Part shown: positions 53,128 to 62,656 of the stretch, in pieces
Layout of the letters: each line of letters begins with the position of its first letter
Numbering within the stretch: the first letter of the stretch is position 1
Assembly: GCA_029167225.1 (NCBI GenBank)
Contig: JARFNK010000024.1
Span: forward strand, 1 to 64,000
Direction: 5' to 3'
Length of the DNA stretch: 64,000 nucleotides
From: Sphingobium arseniciresistens
GTDB lineage: Bacteria > Pseudomonadota > Alphaproteobacteria > Sphingomonadales > Sphingomonadaceae
Program-made: the position numbers and the translations under genes
The notes under the pieces: generated by a model
Databases searched by the model: none
Told to the model about the DNA's origin: nothing
What the model saw: the letters and a program-made list of their open reading frames with translations, nothing else

Positions 53128-54585
53128 TTCTACTCCCAGCAGCTACGCGCCCTTGCGCTCGTGTCCGTTATCGCCGGAAAGCGACTTCTGCCCGGCCGGC
53201 GAAATGTTTGCATCGTGGGCGCCGGTGTTGCAGGCAGAACGCTCGCAGCCGGCTTTACGAGTGTCGGGGCAAGCGTCAGGCTGATTGAAGCCCGAACGAC
53301 GCCGTTCGAGCAATATCGGGACGCTACCCATCGGGAGCTTCATCCGAACATCATATTCTGGCCGAAGCAGCAACCAACGCCGGCGACCGCCCTGCCCTTT
53401 CTGAACTGGGCGCAGTCTCAGGCTGATATGGTAGTCGAGGACATCCTCGATGAATGGCAACGCGGCTTTGGCCCAAAGGTCGATCTGGTCCACGACAAAG
53501 TCATCCGGCTGCATCAAACTGCCAGTGGCGTTTTGCTCGAACTGCAGAGTGGTGCAAATGTCGAGGCGGATATCGCCGTCCTCGCCACGGGCTTCAAGAC
53601 AGAGCGCAGTTTGGGCCCGCTGAAATCGCCGAGCTACTGGTCGCCCAACGCCATTGCCGATGATGGGCAGGCCGTTCTTGTCAGCGGCACAGGTGATGGT
53701 GGTCTCATCGACGTGCTCTCCCCCATATTGGGCACCAAGGTCACGCGCGCCGCCCATATGCTGGCTGTCGCATTGACGGATAGTGAAGTCAGACACGATA
53801 TCCTGGAAGTCGAGGCCGAGCGCGCGCTGCATCGGATCGCGGGAACGGGCGACAGCACTGACCCATGCGAGTTCTATCGCAAGGTGGTTTTCAGCCACGA
53901 GACACAGGGGAAGTTGTCATCGTTTGCCGGAGCGCAAGACCGTCCCTCCAATCGTAAGATCACGCTCCTGTACCGGTCGACCAGCCCCTATTCATTCACC
54001 GCTGCCCCTATAAACAAGCTGCTGCTCGCCTACTTCAGCAACGGAACAAGGCGATATGTGACAGCCGTCAAAGGGGAGCTCGAAGTCGAGGAGGATCAAT
54101 GCAAGATGATACCCGACAACGACATCTGTGCGCCCGTTGATCCTCCATCTGAATTCGATCGCGTCATCGTTCGCCATGGCGCAGAGCCGGCGGCGGCCGA
54201 CCTGTTGACCGCCACGGAGCTCGCCGGGCTTCGGGATAAGGCGATCGAGCATTCCGCCGCAGCCGATGTGAGCGACTACGACAGGGACGTGTTTCGCTGG
54301 ACGAACGACGGCATGGGAAAGTCGGGCGTTTCTCTCGAAACTCTGCCGCGAATGGTACGAAAGACGTTACTCCATATCGGCCGGGCCTATGGGCTGGATT
54401 TCCAGACCACTATCATTGTGGACGACTGCTTTACCAACGGCCGTCCGATCAAGGTTGTCCTTGATGCCGAGGATAGACGCAAAGCCGAACAGTTGCGCCT
54501 GTTCCCGCTCCGTGTAGGCCCGGCGTCTGTCCAGGTCGCTCCCGTCAACATCCATCGTAACAGGCCTCCCAATGACGAAGCGTAG
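53026..54585 (+). CDS. Rossmann-fold FAD/NAD(P)-binding protein of unknown function
   Basis: A 519-aa cytoplasmic protein. After about 55 residues of a helical N-terminus (AWAVYCACRISD, QLRALALV) comes a dinucleotide-binding motif VCIVGAGVAGRTLAAGF with the downstream acidic end LIEAR, then HRELHPNIIFWPKQQ and a second motif IAVLATGFKT as in flavoprotein oxidoreductases (about residues 60-195). The rest, to 519, has VSGTGDGGLIDVLSPILG and no family I recognise. It overlaps the next gene by 14 bases, so the two are one transcriptional and translational unit. The N-terminal part exists as a decayed second copy 1.8 kb upstream. The reaction is unknown; a role in a conflict or stress system is only a guess. 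Confidence 0.75.
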   Translation: MGDNEHDKRAWAVYCACRISDTLYAMNPFLTQQNFYSQQLRALALVSVIAGKRLLPGRRNVCIVGAGVAGRTLAAGFTSVGASVRLIEARTTPFEQYRDATHRELHPNIIFWPKQQPTPATALPFLNWAQSQADMVVEDILDEWQRGFGPKVDLVHDKVIRLHQTASGVLLELQSGANVEADIAVLATGFKTERSLGPLKSPSYWSPNAIADDGQAVLVSGTGDGGLIDVLSPILGTKVTRAAHMLAVALTDSEVRHDILEVEAERALHRIAGTGDSTDPCEFYRKVVFSHETQGKLSSFAGAQDRPSNRKITLLYRSTSPYSFTAAPINKLLLAYFSNGTRRYVTAVKGELEVEEDQCKMIPDNDICAPVDPPSEFDRVIVRHGAEPAAADLLTATELAGLRDKAIEHSAAADVSDYDRDVFRWTNDGMGKSGVSLETLPRMVRKTLLHIGRAYGLDFQTTIIVDDCFTNGRPIKVVLDAEDRRKAEQLRLFPLRVGPASVQVAPVNIHRNRPPNDEA

Positions 54586-55417
54586 CGGTCTTTCAGAACC
54601 TAGCCGGGTCGCCAACAACGCCCTCCGGCTCGGCACCATCATCAAGATCGGCATCGTCGGAGACGGCGATGCTCGCATGATGATTTCCGCCATTTTCACA
54701 CGCGAAGACTGTGAGGATGATAGTCTCTATCTTCTTCTGACGGCGCACTCGCATCTGCTGCCGAGCGCCGAGGAAGTCTCTTGCACATTGATCCGGGGCC
54801 CTGGGAAACAGCGGCTCGCGCTGGGTGCGATGGTCCCACCCGATAGAGTCCTGGGTCCAGAGAGTTCCAAGCTCGGCTTCCACGTCCTTCGCCTCGATGC
54901 AACCCCGCTATTCGAGAAACCCAGAGAGACCGCCAAACCCCTCGCGACAGTCCGCAACTTCCGTGAGGGGATCTGGAGCGATGGCCTGTTCCATGTTCGA
55001 CGATTGAACGATCCCACCTGGACGGATCCCGATTTCAGGGATGACGTCGGCGGAGGCTCAAGTCGAACGAACCGCCAACTGTCGAGGCCGGTGATCAATC
55101 GTAAGGGGCGGGTCGCTGGTGACCTGGACGAGGTGCGCATCCCCGATCTCGGCACGACGCTCTACTATTCCTACTGCGGCCTCGTCACCCGCGGCCGCAA
55201 TCGCCCGCTCGCAGAACCTCAGGCGCTGGGCGCGCCAGTCATTTCCGAATCCGGCGCGCTGTCCGCGATCATCGTTGGCGCGGCCGATCAGGAAACGCTC
55301 GTCTTCCCGGTGGAGGAGCTGCGTAGAGGCCGGCCGATCGAGTTCGTAACGCTTGGAGAGGATTGGCCAAAGGTTAAAATCGCCAATTCAACCCGTTCTG
55401 TGAACAATTCTAGCTGA
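54572..55417 (+). CDS. Degenerate trypsin-like protein
   Basis: A 281-aa protein with no signal peptide. It has a strand pattern like chymotrypsin-fold proteases: YLLLTAHSHLLPS at the place of the TAAH motif (about residues 50-62), LGFHVLRLDATP where the Asp strand would be, and ALGAPVISESGALSAIIVG at the GDSGGP site (about 228-246). The serine of GDSG is replaced (ALGAP) and the Asp position is not kept, so it is probably not an active peptidase. It overlaps the flavoprotein-like gene by 14 bases, suggesting the products act together. The fold call is tentative. Confidence 0.6.
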   Translation: MTKRSGLSEPSRVANNALRLGTIIKIGIVGDGDARMMISAIFTREDCEDDSLYLLLTAHSHLLPSAEEVSCTLIRGPGKQRLALGAMVPPDRVLGPESSKLGFHVLRLDATPLFEKPRETAKPLATVRNFREGIWSDGLFHVRRLNDPTWTDPDFRDDVGGGSSRTNRQLSRPVINRKGRVAGDLDEVRIPDLGTTLYYSYCGLVTRGRNRPLAEPQALGAPVISESGALSAIIVGAADQETLVFPVEELRRGRPIEFVTLGEDWPKVKIANSTRSVNNSS

Positions 55418-55681
55418 AGGCGCTTTTCACCCCACCTTTCACGAGCCGGCGCTTGCGTCTGAAAATATGCGACGCTTGAGGAGCGCATCTGCTCTTGCTT
55501 CAGCACTGATCGACGTCCCTCAGATCAAGCGACCCCATCGATGCAATCAGCGTCAGGTCTCGAGCCGGCCCATCCTGCGCGAAGATCCTGAGAACTCCCA
55601 ACCGTCTTGCCCGTGCAACATCGCTCCCCTAATTGTCAGACAGTCGACCAAAGACAGGGGGTTGTATAAAGGGAAACCACC

Positions 55682-56185
55682 TTGTCCTGCGTTACGCCTG
55701 CCTTCCCCGCTCCTCTCACTCCCGAATCCATAATTGTGGATGCCGCGCGCTGCTGGCGAGAAGCGGTCGACCGGCATCGCCCAATCCTCCCAACGCTGTT
55801 CGCAAGACTCGAAGTGAGCGACGCCGGCATTCTGGCTCCCGCTATTGCAGCCTTGCTGTCGCTTCTCGAAATTTGGTCTGGCCGCCGTTTTAGGGCTGCG
55901 CACGAAAGCGCTGCAGCTCTTACCGACGACGAGCACGTGCTTCTTGAACTTTTGGAGACTGCCAGCCCACCCCCTTCCCCGCATGTCTCGCAACCAGGCC
56001 TGACGAAGCTGCTCCAGATCGCGCTTCGTTCGACACGTATCCTGCTGCACGGTGTGCTTGGTCGGGACCTGGAAACGAACGAAAGCTCCCTAGGAGATCG
56101 GGCATTCTTGCTTGGCTGTTCCACAGCCGAAGTCGGGCCGTTACCCGAAATGCGCGAAGAGGATATAGCTCAAGGCCGCGTCTGA
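55682..56185 (+). CDS. Hypothetical protein, 167 aa
   Basis: A frame starting with TTG at 55682, with AAAGGGAAA upstream. The product is helical, rich in Leu and Ala (ILAPAIAALLSLLEIWSG, HVLLELLETASPPPSP, LLQIALRSTRILLHGVLG), with an acidic end. No signal peptide and no family recognised. It faces the conjugation module and ends 68 bases from the transglycosylase stop. It could be a small transfer-associated protein. Confidence 0.5.
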   Translation: MSCVTPAFPAPLTPESIIVDAARCWREAVDRHRPILPTLFARLEVSDAGILAPAIAALLSLLEIWSGRRFRAAHESAAALTDDEHVLLELLETASPPPSPHVSQPGLTKLLQIALRSTRILLHGVLGRDLETNESSLGDRAFLLGCSTAEVGPLPEMREEDIAQGRV

Positions 56186-56252
56186 TTGGCGGTCCTGCTC
56201 CCAACCGAATGTAGATTTCATCGCAACCAGACGCCGCCCATCGCCGTCCACC

Positions 56253-56810
56253 CTACCTCCTTCCCCCCGCGCTTTCGGGCTCAAACACGTTTGGGCCAAA
56301 CCTGGCGCGCATGTGACCGGCCACCTTTTCTGCATAGGCCAGTTGCCTCCAGGCAGTGGGACTATGGTAGACGCCGACCGCTTTCCAATAATTGCCGGTC
56401 GATCTCAGCCCGGACAGGAAGATCCAGCGCGCCGCTTCGGCATTGAAGCATGCATCGTATCGCAACCAATGCCTGACATGATGTTCGGGCTTGCCGACCA
56501 GCCGGGCAATGCGCGGCACCCACCAGCTGTTGATTTGCAACGGCCCCAGATCATGGGTGCCATTGGTATTGGCAACCTCAGCCCCCAGCCAGCCGGCTTC
56601 TTGCTCGCGCAGGCCCCAGAGCGTCTTCTCAAGCCACCCATGGCCGCGTGCGGCGATACGGATGCAGCGGGCAATCTCCAGTGCCTCACCGGAAGAACTC
56701 CGCTTTGCCGATGCGGGAGCGGAGATGAGCGCTCCGCAGAGCATCGCCACTATCGCAATCGTCAGTTTGGGATGCGGTGGGCGGCCGACGCAGGAGTTAC
56801 GCATCCTCAT
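56253..56810 (-). CDS. Lytic transglycosylase, SLT type (VirB1-like)
   Basis: A 185-aa exported enzyme that cleaves peptidoglycan to make room for a secretion channel. It has a signal peptide (cleavage near ASA-KR, about residue 36), then a goose-lysozyme-like fold: the catalytic Glu is likely in GLREQEAGWLG (about 68-78), followed by GTHDLGPLQINSWWV (about 84-98) and GNYWKAVGVYHSPT near the end. The ATG overlaps the stop of the nuclease gene by four bases. It is the last gene of the minus-strand transfer operon. Its 3' end is duplicated at 52848-52875. Confidence 0.88.
   Translation of the reverse strand: MRMRNSCVGRPPHPKLTIAIVAMLCGALISAPASAKRSSSGEALEIARCIRIAARGHGWLEKTLWGLREQEAGWLGAEVANTNGTHDLGPLQINSWWVPRIARLVGKPEHHVRHWLRYDACFNAEAARWIFLSGLRSTGNYWKAVGVYHSPTAWRQLAYAEKVAGHMRARFGPNVFEPESAGGRR
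56256..56283. repeat. Short direct repeat D (pairs with 52848-52875)
   Basis: The 28-base partner of the repeat at 52848-52875, with one mismatch. It is the coding end of the lytic transglycosylase gene. The two copies enclose the flavoprotein/protease-like pair and the 55682 gene. Confidence 0.75.
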
Positions 56811-57397
56811 AACGGCGCCCGATCGCGCAATTCGGTACGGTCATTACCAACGCTGCGGAGCGGTGGGAAACCGCCGGGCTGGAAAGGCGCTCCCGTCAGC
56901 AGGGCGAGCAATCGCTGCCCCGACACGATCTCAATTCCGTCGGCACCAAGGGCAACCGTGCGGCTGATCCCACCGGTGCGGCCAGTGTGGATGAACATAC
57001 CCCGTCGCCTTCTGGTGGCGCAGAGCATGGCGAAGTCACGGACATGCTCTGGACGGATGGTTTCGCGATAGCGTTTCGCCTGGATCAGCCAGCGCTCACC
57101 ATCAATGACGACTTCACCATCGACGCCGCCGTCGCCGGTGTAGCGGTGATTGCGGATCACACGATGTCCACGCTGCTCGAAGGCTTCGAGCAACAATTCC
57201 TCGAACGCCAGTGGGTCCATCGCCCGAAGCCGAGCATAATGCAGCCCGGCTGGCTGGTCACGATCGGGACCACGCAACTGCTCGCACATGGTTCGCGCCT
57301 GACGGCGGCGCCAGCGATGGCGAATGGGGATACGGTAGTGCCTGAGCAGAAATGCCAGTAACAGAGCGAAAAGCATCGCGAGCAGAACGAAGTCCAT
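56807..57397 (-). CDS. Membrane-anchored Mrr-like restriction endonuclease
   Basis: A 196-aa protein. A membrane helix at the N-terminus (about residues 3-20) and a very basic segment are followed by an Mrr_cat nuclease domain (about 58-170): MDPLAFEELLLEAFEQRGH, then TGDGGVDGEVVIDGERW with Asp and LIQAKRYRE with the Gln-x-Lys catalytic pair. The domain usually cuts DNA, often methylated DNA. AGGAG precedes the ATG by six bases. It lies between the relaxase and the transglycosylase and overlaps the latter, so it belongs to the transfer operon. Its membrane anchor suggests action on DNA at the transfer channel (inference). Confidence 0.85.
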   Translation of the reverse strand: MDFVLLAMLFALLLAFLLRHYRIPIRHRWRRRQARTMCEQLRGPDRDQPAGLHYARLRAMDPLAFEELLLEAFEQRGHRVIRNHRYTGDGGVDGEVVIDGERWLIQAKRYRETIRPEHVRDFAMLCATRRRRGMFIHTGRTGGISRTVALGADGIEIVSGQRLLALLTGAPFQPGGFPPLRSVGNDRTELRDRAPL

Positions 57398-57406
57398 GGG
57401 TTTCTC

Positions 57407-60406
57407 CTATCGGTCGTGCCCGCCCCCATGGCCGCCATGGTCATGATCGGATTGAGGTTGAGGCTGTGGCTGGGATTGGGGGACAGGCTCAGGAGCGACG
57501 CTGTGCTCTTGCTCTGTCGATGTGCGGGCGCGATCGCGCTCGATCGTACCGCGCAGGAAGCGATCGACCAGCGCGGCACTCTCTTGAGCGCGGCCCGCAA
57601 GAATACCACCGATGCCGCGCGGTCCTCGGTCAGCACGCTTTGGTTGCTGGCGTTCGCGCTCTCGTTGTTCACGTTCGGCTTTGCGGGCGTCGCGATCGCG
57701 AGCATTCTCCTCGCGGGAGCGATCATGCCTGTCCTTATGACGGGCGCCGCGCTGTCGATGACTATCGAGTTTCAGCCGATTGAGCGCTTCAAGTGACGAG
57801 GTTTTTTCGCCTGAATTCGCGGCAAGCTTACTCGCGAGACGAGCGACGTTTTCCGTCCAGAGCTTGACGCCAAATTCGGCTCGCGTGATCGCGGTGTAGT
57901 AATTCTGCCCATTGACCAGGCCGGATTCCACCGGTGCGAGGACGTAGACGCGGTCGTAGGTTTTCGATTGGGCGGAATATACCGTTTCGGCATAGCCATG
58001 GTCCCAGGTCCGATGCTCCGACAAGTCGACATTCTGGATACGCGCGCCGCGATCCCACCGGATCGTCGCCACGGTTCCCTCGAGTGCCAGGACGGTGCCA
58101 CGTTCGGCGTTCTTGACCTCGATGTCCTTGTTGACGAGACGCCACTGGATACGGTCGCCCTGTGCGAGCTTGCGTTCCTCGTTTAAGAAGACGTTGACGT
58201 GCGCGGCCTTACCAAGTCGCGGATTCCAGTCGATCTGTCGCCCATTCTCATCGACGATGCGTACGACCTGACGACCTTGTCCGTTGCGGCCGATTGAAAC
58301 AACGCGATATTCGGTGTCACGCGCAATCCCCAGCCCTGCATTGTCCCTTGCGAACTTCAGAACCTGGCCGGCGCTATAGAAGCGCGCGACTTGCTTCTCC
58401 TGATCGGACATACCCGCAGGGGTCAGCACTTCGAGCCGGTGATCCTGAGCCGCAACCGCCCCCTCGCGCTTCAACACCTCCCGGATGTGGCTGTTGACGA
58501 TCAGCCTCGTGGCGTTATCGAGAACCAGGATGTTGGTGCCGGCGCGGGTAGATGGCTTGAGATGCGTCCACTCGGCCACCATGTCCTTGGCGAGCTTCTC
58601 AGCGCTCTCCGCGGTCGTCACGCGGTCGAGGCTGGCGAGCGATGCGGCGTAGTCCCCTTTCCGCGCGAGAGTGACCGCCTCCTTCATCTCATCGGTTTTT
58701 TGCCGGATGGACTCGGTCAGGTGACTGGTCGGGAGACCCAGGCGCTGCATCAGCCAGAATGCCTTGCCCTGCTCGATCGCCCCTGTTTGCTTATTGTCAC
58801 CAAGAAAGATCAGGCGGGCGCCGGTCGCCCTGCTGATCTCCAGCATGCGCAGAGCCTGGCGGTTGGAAAGCTGGCCTGCCTCGTCAAGGGCCAGGATGTG
58901 CTTGTCGGTAATGCCATATCCGCCGCTTGCCAAAAGCGAGGCCACGGTCCGGGATTCGATGCCGGCCTTTCCCCCCAGGTCGGCTGCTGCAGAGGAGGTT
59001 GGCGCCAGCGCGATGGTGATATGATCGGAACGTGTTGCCTCGACAAGGCCGCGCACCAGGGTCGACTTACCCGCGCCTCCCACGCCGTGGACTGCGACAA
59101 GCCGATTCCGCCCGGTGCCGATGGCTTCCAGCGCCTCGGTTTGCGCCCGGGTCAAGCCGATCGCGCTCGCCGCCTCGGCCAGACGCTCCCGAGTGGCAGC
59201 AGGCGACACGTCACCCATGGCGAGCGAGAGATGCTCGGATAGAGCCAATTCGAGCTTTGCCGTGCGCCGCGAGGTACGTCCTCGTGGGAGCGGCTGATCA
59301 CCGGTCTGGCGCACCGTCTTGAGGAGCTTGTGACTCTCTTCCTGTGCTTCGAACAGCGGACGTATATCTCCGAACCGGACTTCGCCGACATGGGACGCGA
59401 GTGCGGTCCGATAGAGGCGGCCGATATTGTTGACCGCCTCGCGCGTCTCGCTTTGCCTTATCCCGAACAGGGTCGCGCGGCGGGCGACATTAGGGTTGAT
59501 CGCGATCGTTCTTTCGCTGCGCGCTTCGGCATCCGCCAGAACCTGGTCGAGAGGTTCACGATAAGGTTCGGCGCGTGAGCGCCATTGCGTACGAAGCTCT
59601 TCGAGCCCGATCTTCTCCTTGGCCTTGCGCGTCGCAAAGAAAGAGACGCGGCGCATGGCCTGTCCTTCGTAGCCGTGTTCGGCGGCATGGACGTTGATCT
59701 GTTCGGCGCGCTGCGAATAGTCACGGATAAGCTGGCCGGGTATACCCTCGACCTCGAACAGGCCCTTGCGCGGATCGAACACAACCTCGTGCCCCAACTC
59801 GCGCACGTCACGGGCTATCTCGTTGCGATATATTTGGCCCATGACGATCTGCTCGGCATACATCGAGCGCGTCTCAAGGCTCGACATGCGGTCGCCATTG
59901 AGATGATTGGTCATATTGAGAACGACGACATGGGTATGCAGATGAGGGTCGCCCTCGCGGCTCGCATGTTCTGTGAAGCGCGCGAACAGCAGCCGGCCTG
60001 TCGTCTCATGGACGATCTCGCCCTCTACCCGGCGGCGGAGTTCGGCATGTTCTTCGGCATAGGCGAGCGCGACCCCGACCGCTCGCTCGTGCGCGGCAAG
60101 AATCCGCTCGTCGCCGGTCACCAGCGCCAGGATCGAAATCGACTTGGGCGCGCTGATGGTGAAGTCCCAGCCGGGATGATGCTGGATGCCTTCCTTGCGA
60201 CGGCGGCCGAGCTGCTGGTCACCCACCTTGCCGGCGAGAAGCTCTTCGAACTGCTTGGGATCGACCCGACCCGACAGACCCAGGTCGGCGGCGATGCGTC
60301 CGCCCCATTCGGATGGTTCGTTCCCGCCCTTGGTATAATAATCTCCGATCGTGTAATATCGGCTGATGTTGGCGGCGGTCCCTTTGAGGCGGCGGGGATG
60401 GATCAT
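57407..60406 (-). CDS. MobF-family conjugative relaxase (TrwC/TraI type)
   Basis: A 999-aa protein that nicks oriT and leads the strand into the recipient. The relaxase domain (about residues 1-290) has N-terminal tyrosines (ISRYYTIGDYYTKGG) and the three-histidine metal motif in DPHLHTHVVVLN (about 153-160). The helicase domain has Walker A GVGGAGKSTL (about 440), the acidic ILALDEAGQL box, and later SF1 motifs near YTAITRAEFGVKLW. The tail is charged and low in complexity (Arg/Asp/Glu, then Gln-Pro and His/Gly). ATG overlaps the stop of the coupling-protein gene by four bases. Such proteins are often named TraA or TraI. Confidence 0.95.
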   Translation of the reverse strand: MIHPRRLKGTAANISRYYTIGDYYTKGGNEPSEWGGRIAADLGLSGRVDPKQFEELLAGKVGDQQLGRRRKEGIQHHPGWDFTISAPKSISILALVTGDERILAAHERAVGVALAYAEEHAELRRRVEGEIVHETTGRLLFARFTEHASREGDPHLHTHVVVLNMTNHLNGDRMSSLETRSMYAEQIVMGQIYRNEIARDVRELGHEVVFDPRKGLFEVEGIPGQLIRDYSQRAEQINVHAAEHGYEGQAMRRVSFFATRKAKEKIGLEELRTQWRSRAEPYREPLDQVLADAEARSERTIAINPNVARRATLFGIRQSETREAVNNIGRLYRTALASHVGEVRFGDIRPLFEAQEESHKLLKTVRQTGDQPLPRGRTSRRTAKLELALSEHLSLAMGDVSPAATRERLAEAASAIGLTRAQTEALEAIGTGRNRLVAVHGVGGAGKSTLVRGLVEATRSDHITIALAPTSSAAADLGGKAGIESRTVASLLASGGYGITDKHILALDEAGQLSNRQALRMLEISRATGARLIFLGDNKQTGAIEQGKAFWLMQRLGLPTSHLTESIRQKTDEMKEAVTLARKGDYAASLASLDRVTTAESAEKLAKDMVAEWTHLKPSTRAGTNILVLDNATRLIVNSHIREVLKREGAVAAQDHRLEVLTPAGMSDQEKQVARFYSAGQVLKFARDNAGLGIARDTEYRVVSIGRNGQGRQVVRIVDENGRQIDWNPRLGKAAHVNVFLNEERKLAQGDRIQWRLVNKDIEVKNAERGTVLALEGTVATIRWDRGARIQNVDLSEHRTWDHGYAETVYSAQSKTYDRVYVLAPVESGLVNGQNYYTAITRAEFGVKLWTENVARLASKLAANSGEKTSSLEALNRLKLDSHRQRGARHKDRHDRSREENARDRDARKAEREQRERERQQPKRADRGPRGIGGILAGRAQESAALVDRFLRGTIERDRARTSTEQEHSVAPEPVPQSQPQPQPQSDHDHGGHGGGHDR

Positions 60407-62550
60407 GCCGGTTTCGCCTGCTCGCGAGCGCCGTCGGCGCGATCATGGCTGGCGAGTGCAACCCGAACGCTGCCCCGAGATGCGCCGAGCAAAGTGACCG
60501 GCGTCGCGGTCATCGGCTCACTGTCAGGGTCCATGTCGCCAGTTGCGAAGTCACCATTGCTATCCGGGACATCGGGCACAGCCGGCCCAAGAGCTTCCAC
60601 TCCTTCCGCTTCACCGTCGGTCGTGTGCGGCTGGATTGGTTCGATAGATTCAGTGGTGGGTGGGGTTTTCTCCTTGCCGAACAAGTCGCCCTGGGTGGGA
60701 GGAGCCGAGGACGGGGAGGAGGATGGCGGCGGGGCGTTGCCCCCTGCCCGTGCCTGCTCTGCGGTCGCCTGTGCCGCGTGACGGGCGGCGCGCGCCTGGG
60801 TGATGATGGTCTTGCCCTGGGGGAGGCGTTTCGGGGCTTCGGTGCGTTCGATGAAAGCCTGAGCGACCGTGGGCAGCGCGTTATAGCGATCGGTGAACCG
60901 CACCACCGGCAGGTTCCGGCCGAACCGGAGATAGCCGGAAAAGTTGGGAAGGTTGGTGACCTCCGTATGCATCACCAGCGGGCGGGTCACCTGCATGCGC
61001 GAGAGGTTCACCCCGTCGCGCATATCGTTCACGCCATAGGACATGCCTTCGTTGGCCTCGACCTGTTCGACCTGGCCGAGATTTTCCGAGACATGTTTGG
61101 CGGTGGTGGTGTCGTTTGCCCGTAGTGCCACCCAGGTGGAGCAATAGCCGGTGATAGCGGCCGCATCCTGAATTCCGTAGGTGGCTTCGAGTTGCGGATA
61201 GGACTGAAATCCGAGGACCCCGCAGCCCCCGTATTTGCGCGCACGGGCCAGAAAGTCGGAAAGGCTGGGAAGTTTCTGGAGGGTCGGCAGCTCGTCGATC
61301 ACGCAGTAAAGACGCCGGTCGCGATCGGGGGTGAGGCTCATGATCGCGCTGATCGCGATGTCGAGCCAGACCGTGATGAGGGGACGGAGCGAGGGAAGCT
61401 GGTCGGCCTTTACGGTGATGAAGAGCCAGCTGTCGTCTTCCTCATTCTCCACCCAACGCCGGATCGAAAAGCCATCTTCGGTATCGTCAAGATAGGAGAA
61501 GCTGCGCATGACCGAGGCAAGCTCAGCCTGGATGCCCGCCGACGTGCGCTCCCCTTCCGTGGAAATGAAAGCGGCCGCATCGGTCCCCTTCACAAAGGCG
61601 GCGAGGTCGGTGAGCGGAGAACGAAGCACCCGATCGAGCAGGACCGAGATCAGGGTGTGCTGCTGCCGCGCGAGCTTCCGCAGAACCGCGACCAGCGTAC
61701 CCCTCGCCGCTTTGCTCCAGAACGGATCACCATGCTTGTCGGGGATCGTGGATTCCGCGATCTGGTCGTAATGATATTCCTTGGGCACATCGACCCAGGG
61801 ACTCCAGATGGCGGTGCGCTCATCGAGCGGGTTCAACAATATGTCGCGTCCCGGTCGATAGAATTTCTCCACGAAGGACCCGGCTGTGTCATAGACGATG
61901 GCACGCTTGCCCTGTTTGCGGATCCCCGCGAGCATGGTGATGATGGCGTTCGTCTTGCCCGTTCCCGGCGCACCGACCAGCAGGATATGCTCGGGTTCGA
62001 AAGCATCCGGCACGGCGACGCCGCCGATGGCGAGGCATCCCTTTTTCTGACGCCAGAGTGCCCGGCGGACCTGCGCCACGGTTCCGAAGCGGGCGCCGCG
62101 CAGATACTCGTTGGACCCGAGGCCTTTCCCGGTTCGGGTGAAATAGAACCAGGCCCAGGCAAGGGCCGCGAGGGCGAACAAGCCCGCAAGCAGCGCCCCG
62201 TGGATGAGATCGGTTTCGAGTTTGAGGAGCGCCTGCTTGACCACGCCGGACTCCAGCAGCGCATCGGCCGAGGTCCAGTATTGGCGCCCTTCCGGAGTGC
62301 GAAACAGCACGGGGTCGTTCGTGCCCGGAGCGGCATCAACTTTGAAAGTTGCCTCGACCAGTTTGACCAGGACGAAGCGCTGATACTCGTTCGACTTCTC
62401 GAAGGCATACCAGCCGGTGCCGATCACCCAAAGAGCCAGCCCGGCAAGAAAGGTCTGGAAGAAGACCTGGGTGGTCATCCGGACATTGTGGACGATGGCC
62501 TGGCCGCCGCGGGTCCAACTTCCCAGCGTGTCATTGCGGAAGATGCTCAT
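60403..62550 (-). CDS. Conjugative coupling protein (VirD4/TraD type)
   Basis: A 715-aa inner-membrane ATPase that brings the relaxase-DNA complex to the type IV channel. Two membrane helices (about residues 27-50 and 110-135) precede the RecA-like domain with Walker A LVGAPGTGKTNAI (about 192) and Walker B LYCVIDELPTLQ (about 413). The C-terminal 100 residues are Pro/Ala/Glu-rich, usual for substrate docking. The start at 62550 has GGGGGAGG upstream; the frame runs open to 62901 but the extra residues are Ser/Arg/Cys-rich and unlike protein. It overlaps the relaxase by four bases. Confidence 0.93.
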   Translation of the reverse strand: MSIFRNDTLGSWTRGGQAIVHNVRMTTQVFFQTFLAGLALWVIGTGWYAFEKSNEYQRFVLVKLVEATFKVDAAPGTNDPVLFRTPEGRQYWTSADALLESGVVKQALLKLETDLIHGALLAGLFALAALAWAWFYFTRTGKGLGSNEYLRGARFGTVAQVRRALWRQKKGCLAIGGVAVPDAFEPEHILLVGAPGTGKTNAIITMLAGIRKQGKRAIVYDTAGSFVEKFYRPGRDILLNPLDERTAIWSPWVDVPKEYHYDQIAESTIPDKHGDPFWSKAARGTLVAVLRKLARQQHTLISVLLDRVLRSPLTDLAAFVKGTDAAAFISTEGERTSAGIQAELASVMRSFSYLDDTEDGFSIRRWVENEEDDSWLFITVKADQLPSLRPLITVWLDIAISAIMSLTPDRDRRLYCVIDELPTLQKLPSLSDFLARARKYGGCGVLGFQSYPQLEATYGIQDAAAITGYCSTWVALRANDTTTAKHVSENLGQVEQVEANEGMSYGVNDMRDGVNLSRMQVTRPLVMHTEVTNLPNFSGYLRFGRNLPVVRFTDRYNALPTVAQAFIERTEAPKRLPQGKTIITQARAARHAAQATAEQARAGGNAPPPSSSPSSAPPTQGDLFGKEKTPPTTESIEPIQPHTTDGEAEGVEALGPAVPDVPDSNGDFATGDMDPDSEPMTATPVTLLGASRGSVRVALASHDRADGAREQAKPA

Positions 62551-62656
62551 CGAACGGCCCTCCCCCAACGGGGACTGACCGCGGATCGCGGTGTGCCGTG
62601 GTGGGGGGAATAGCGGAGCGCCCGGACCATGACGGCGGGGGATTGCACACCCGCGA

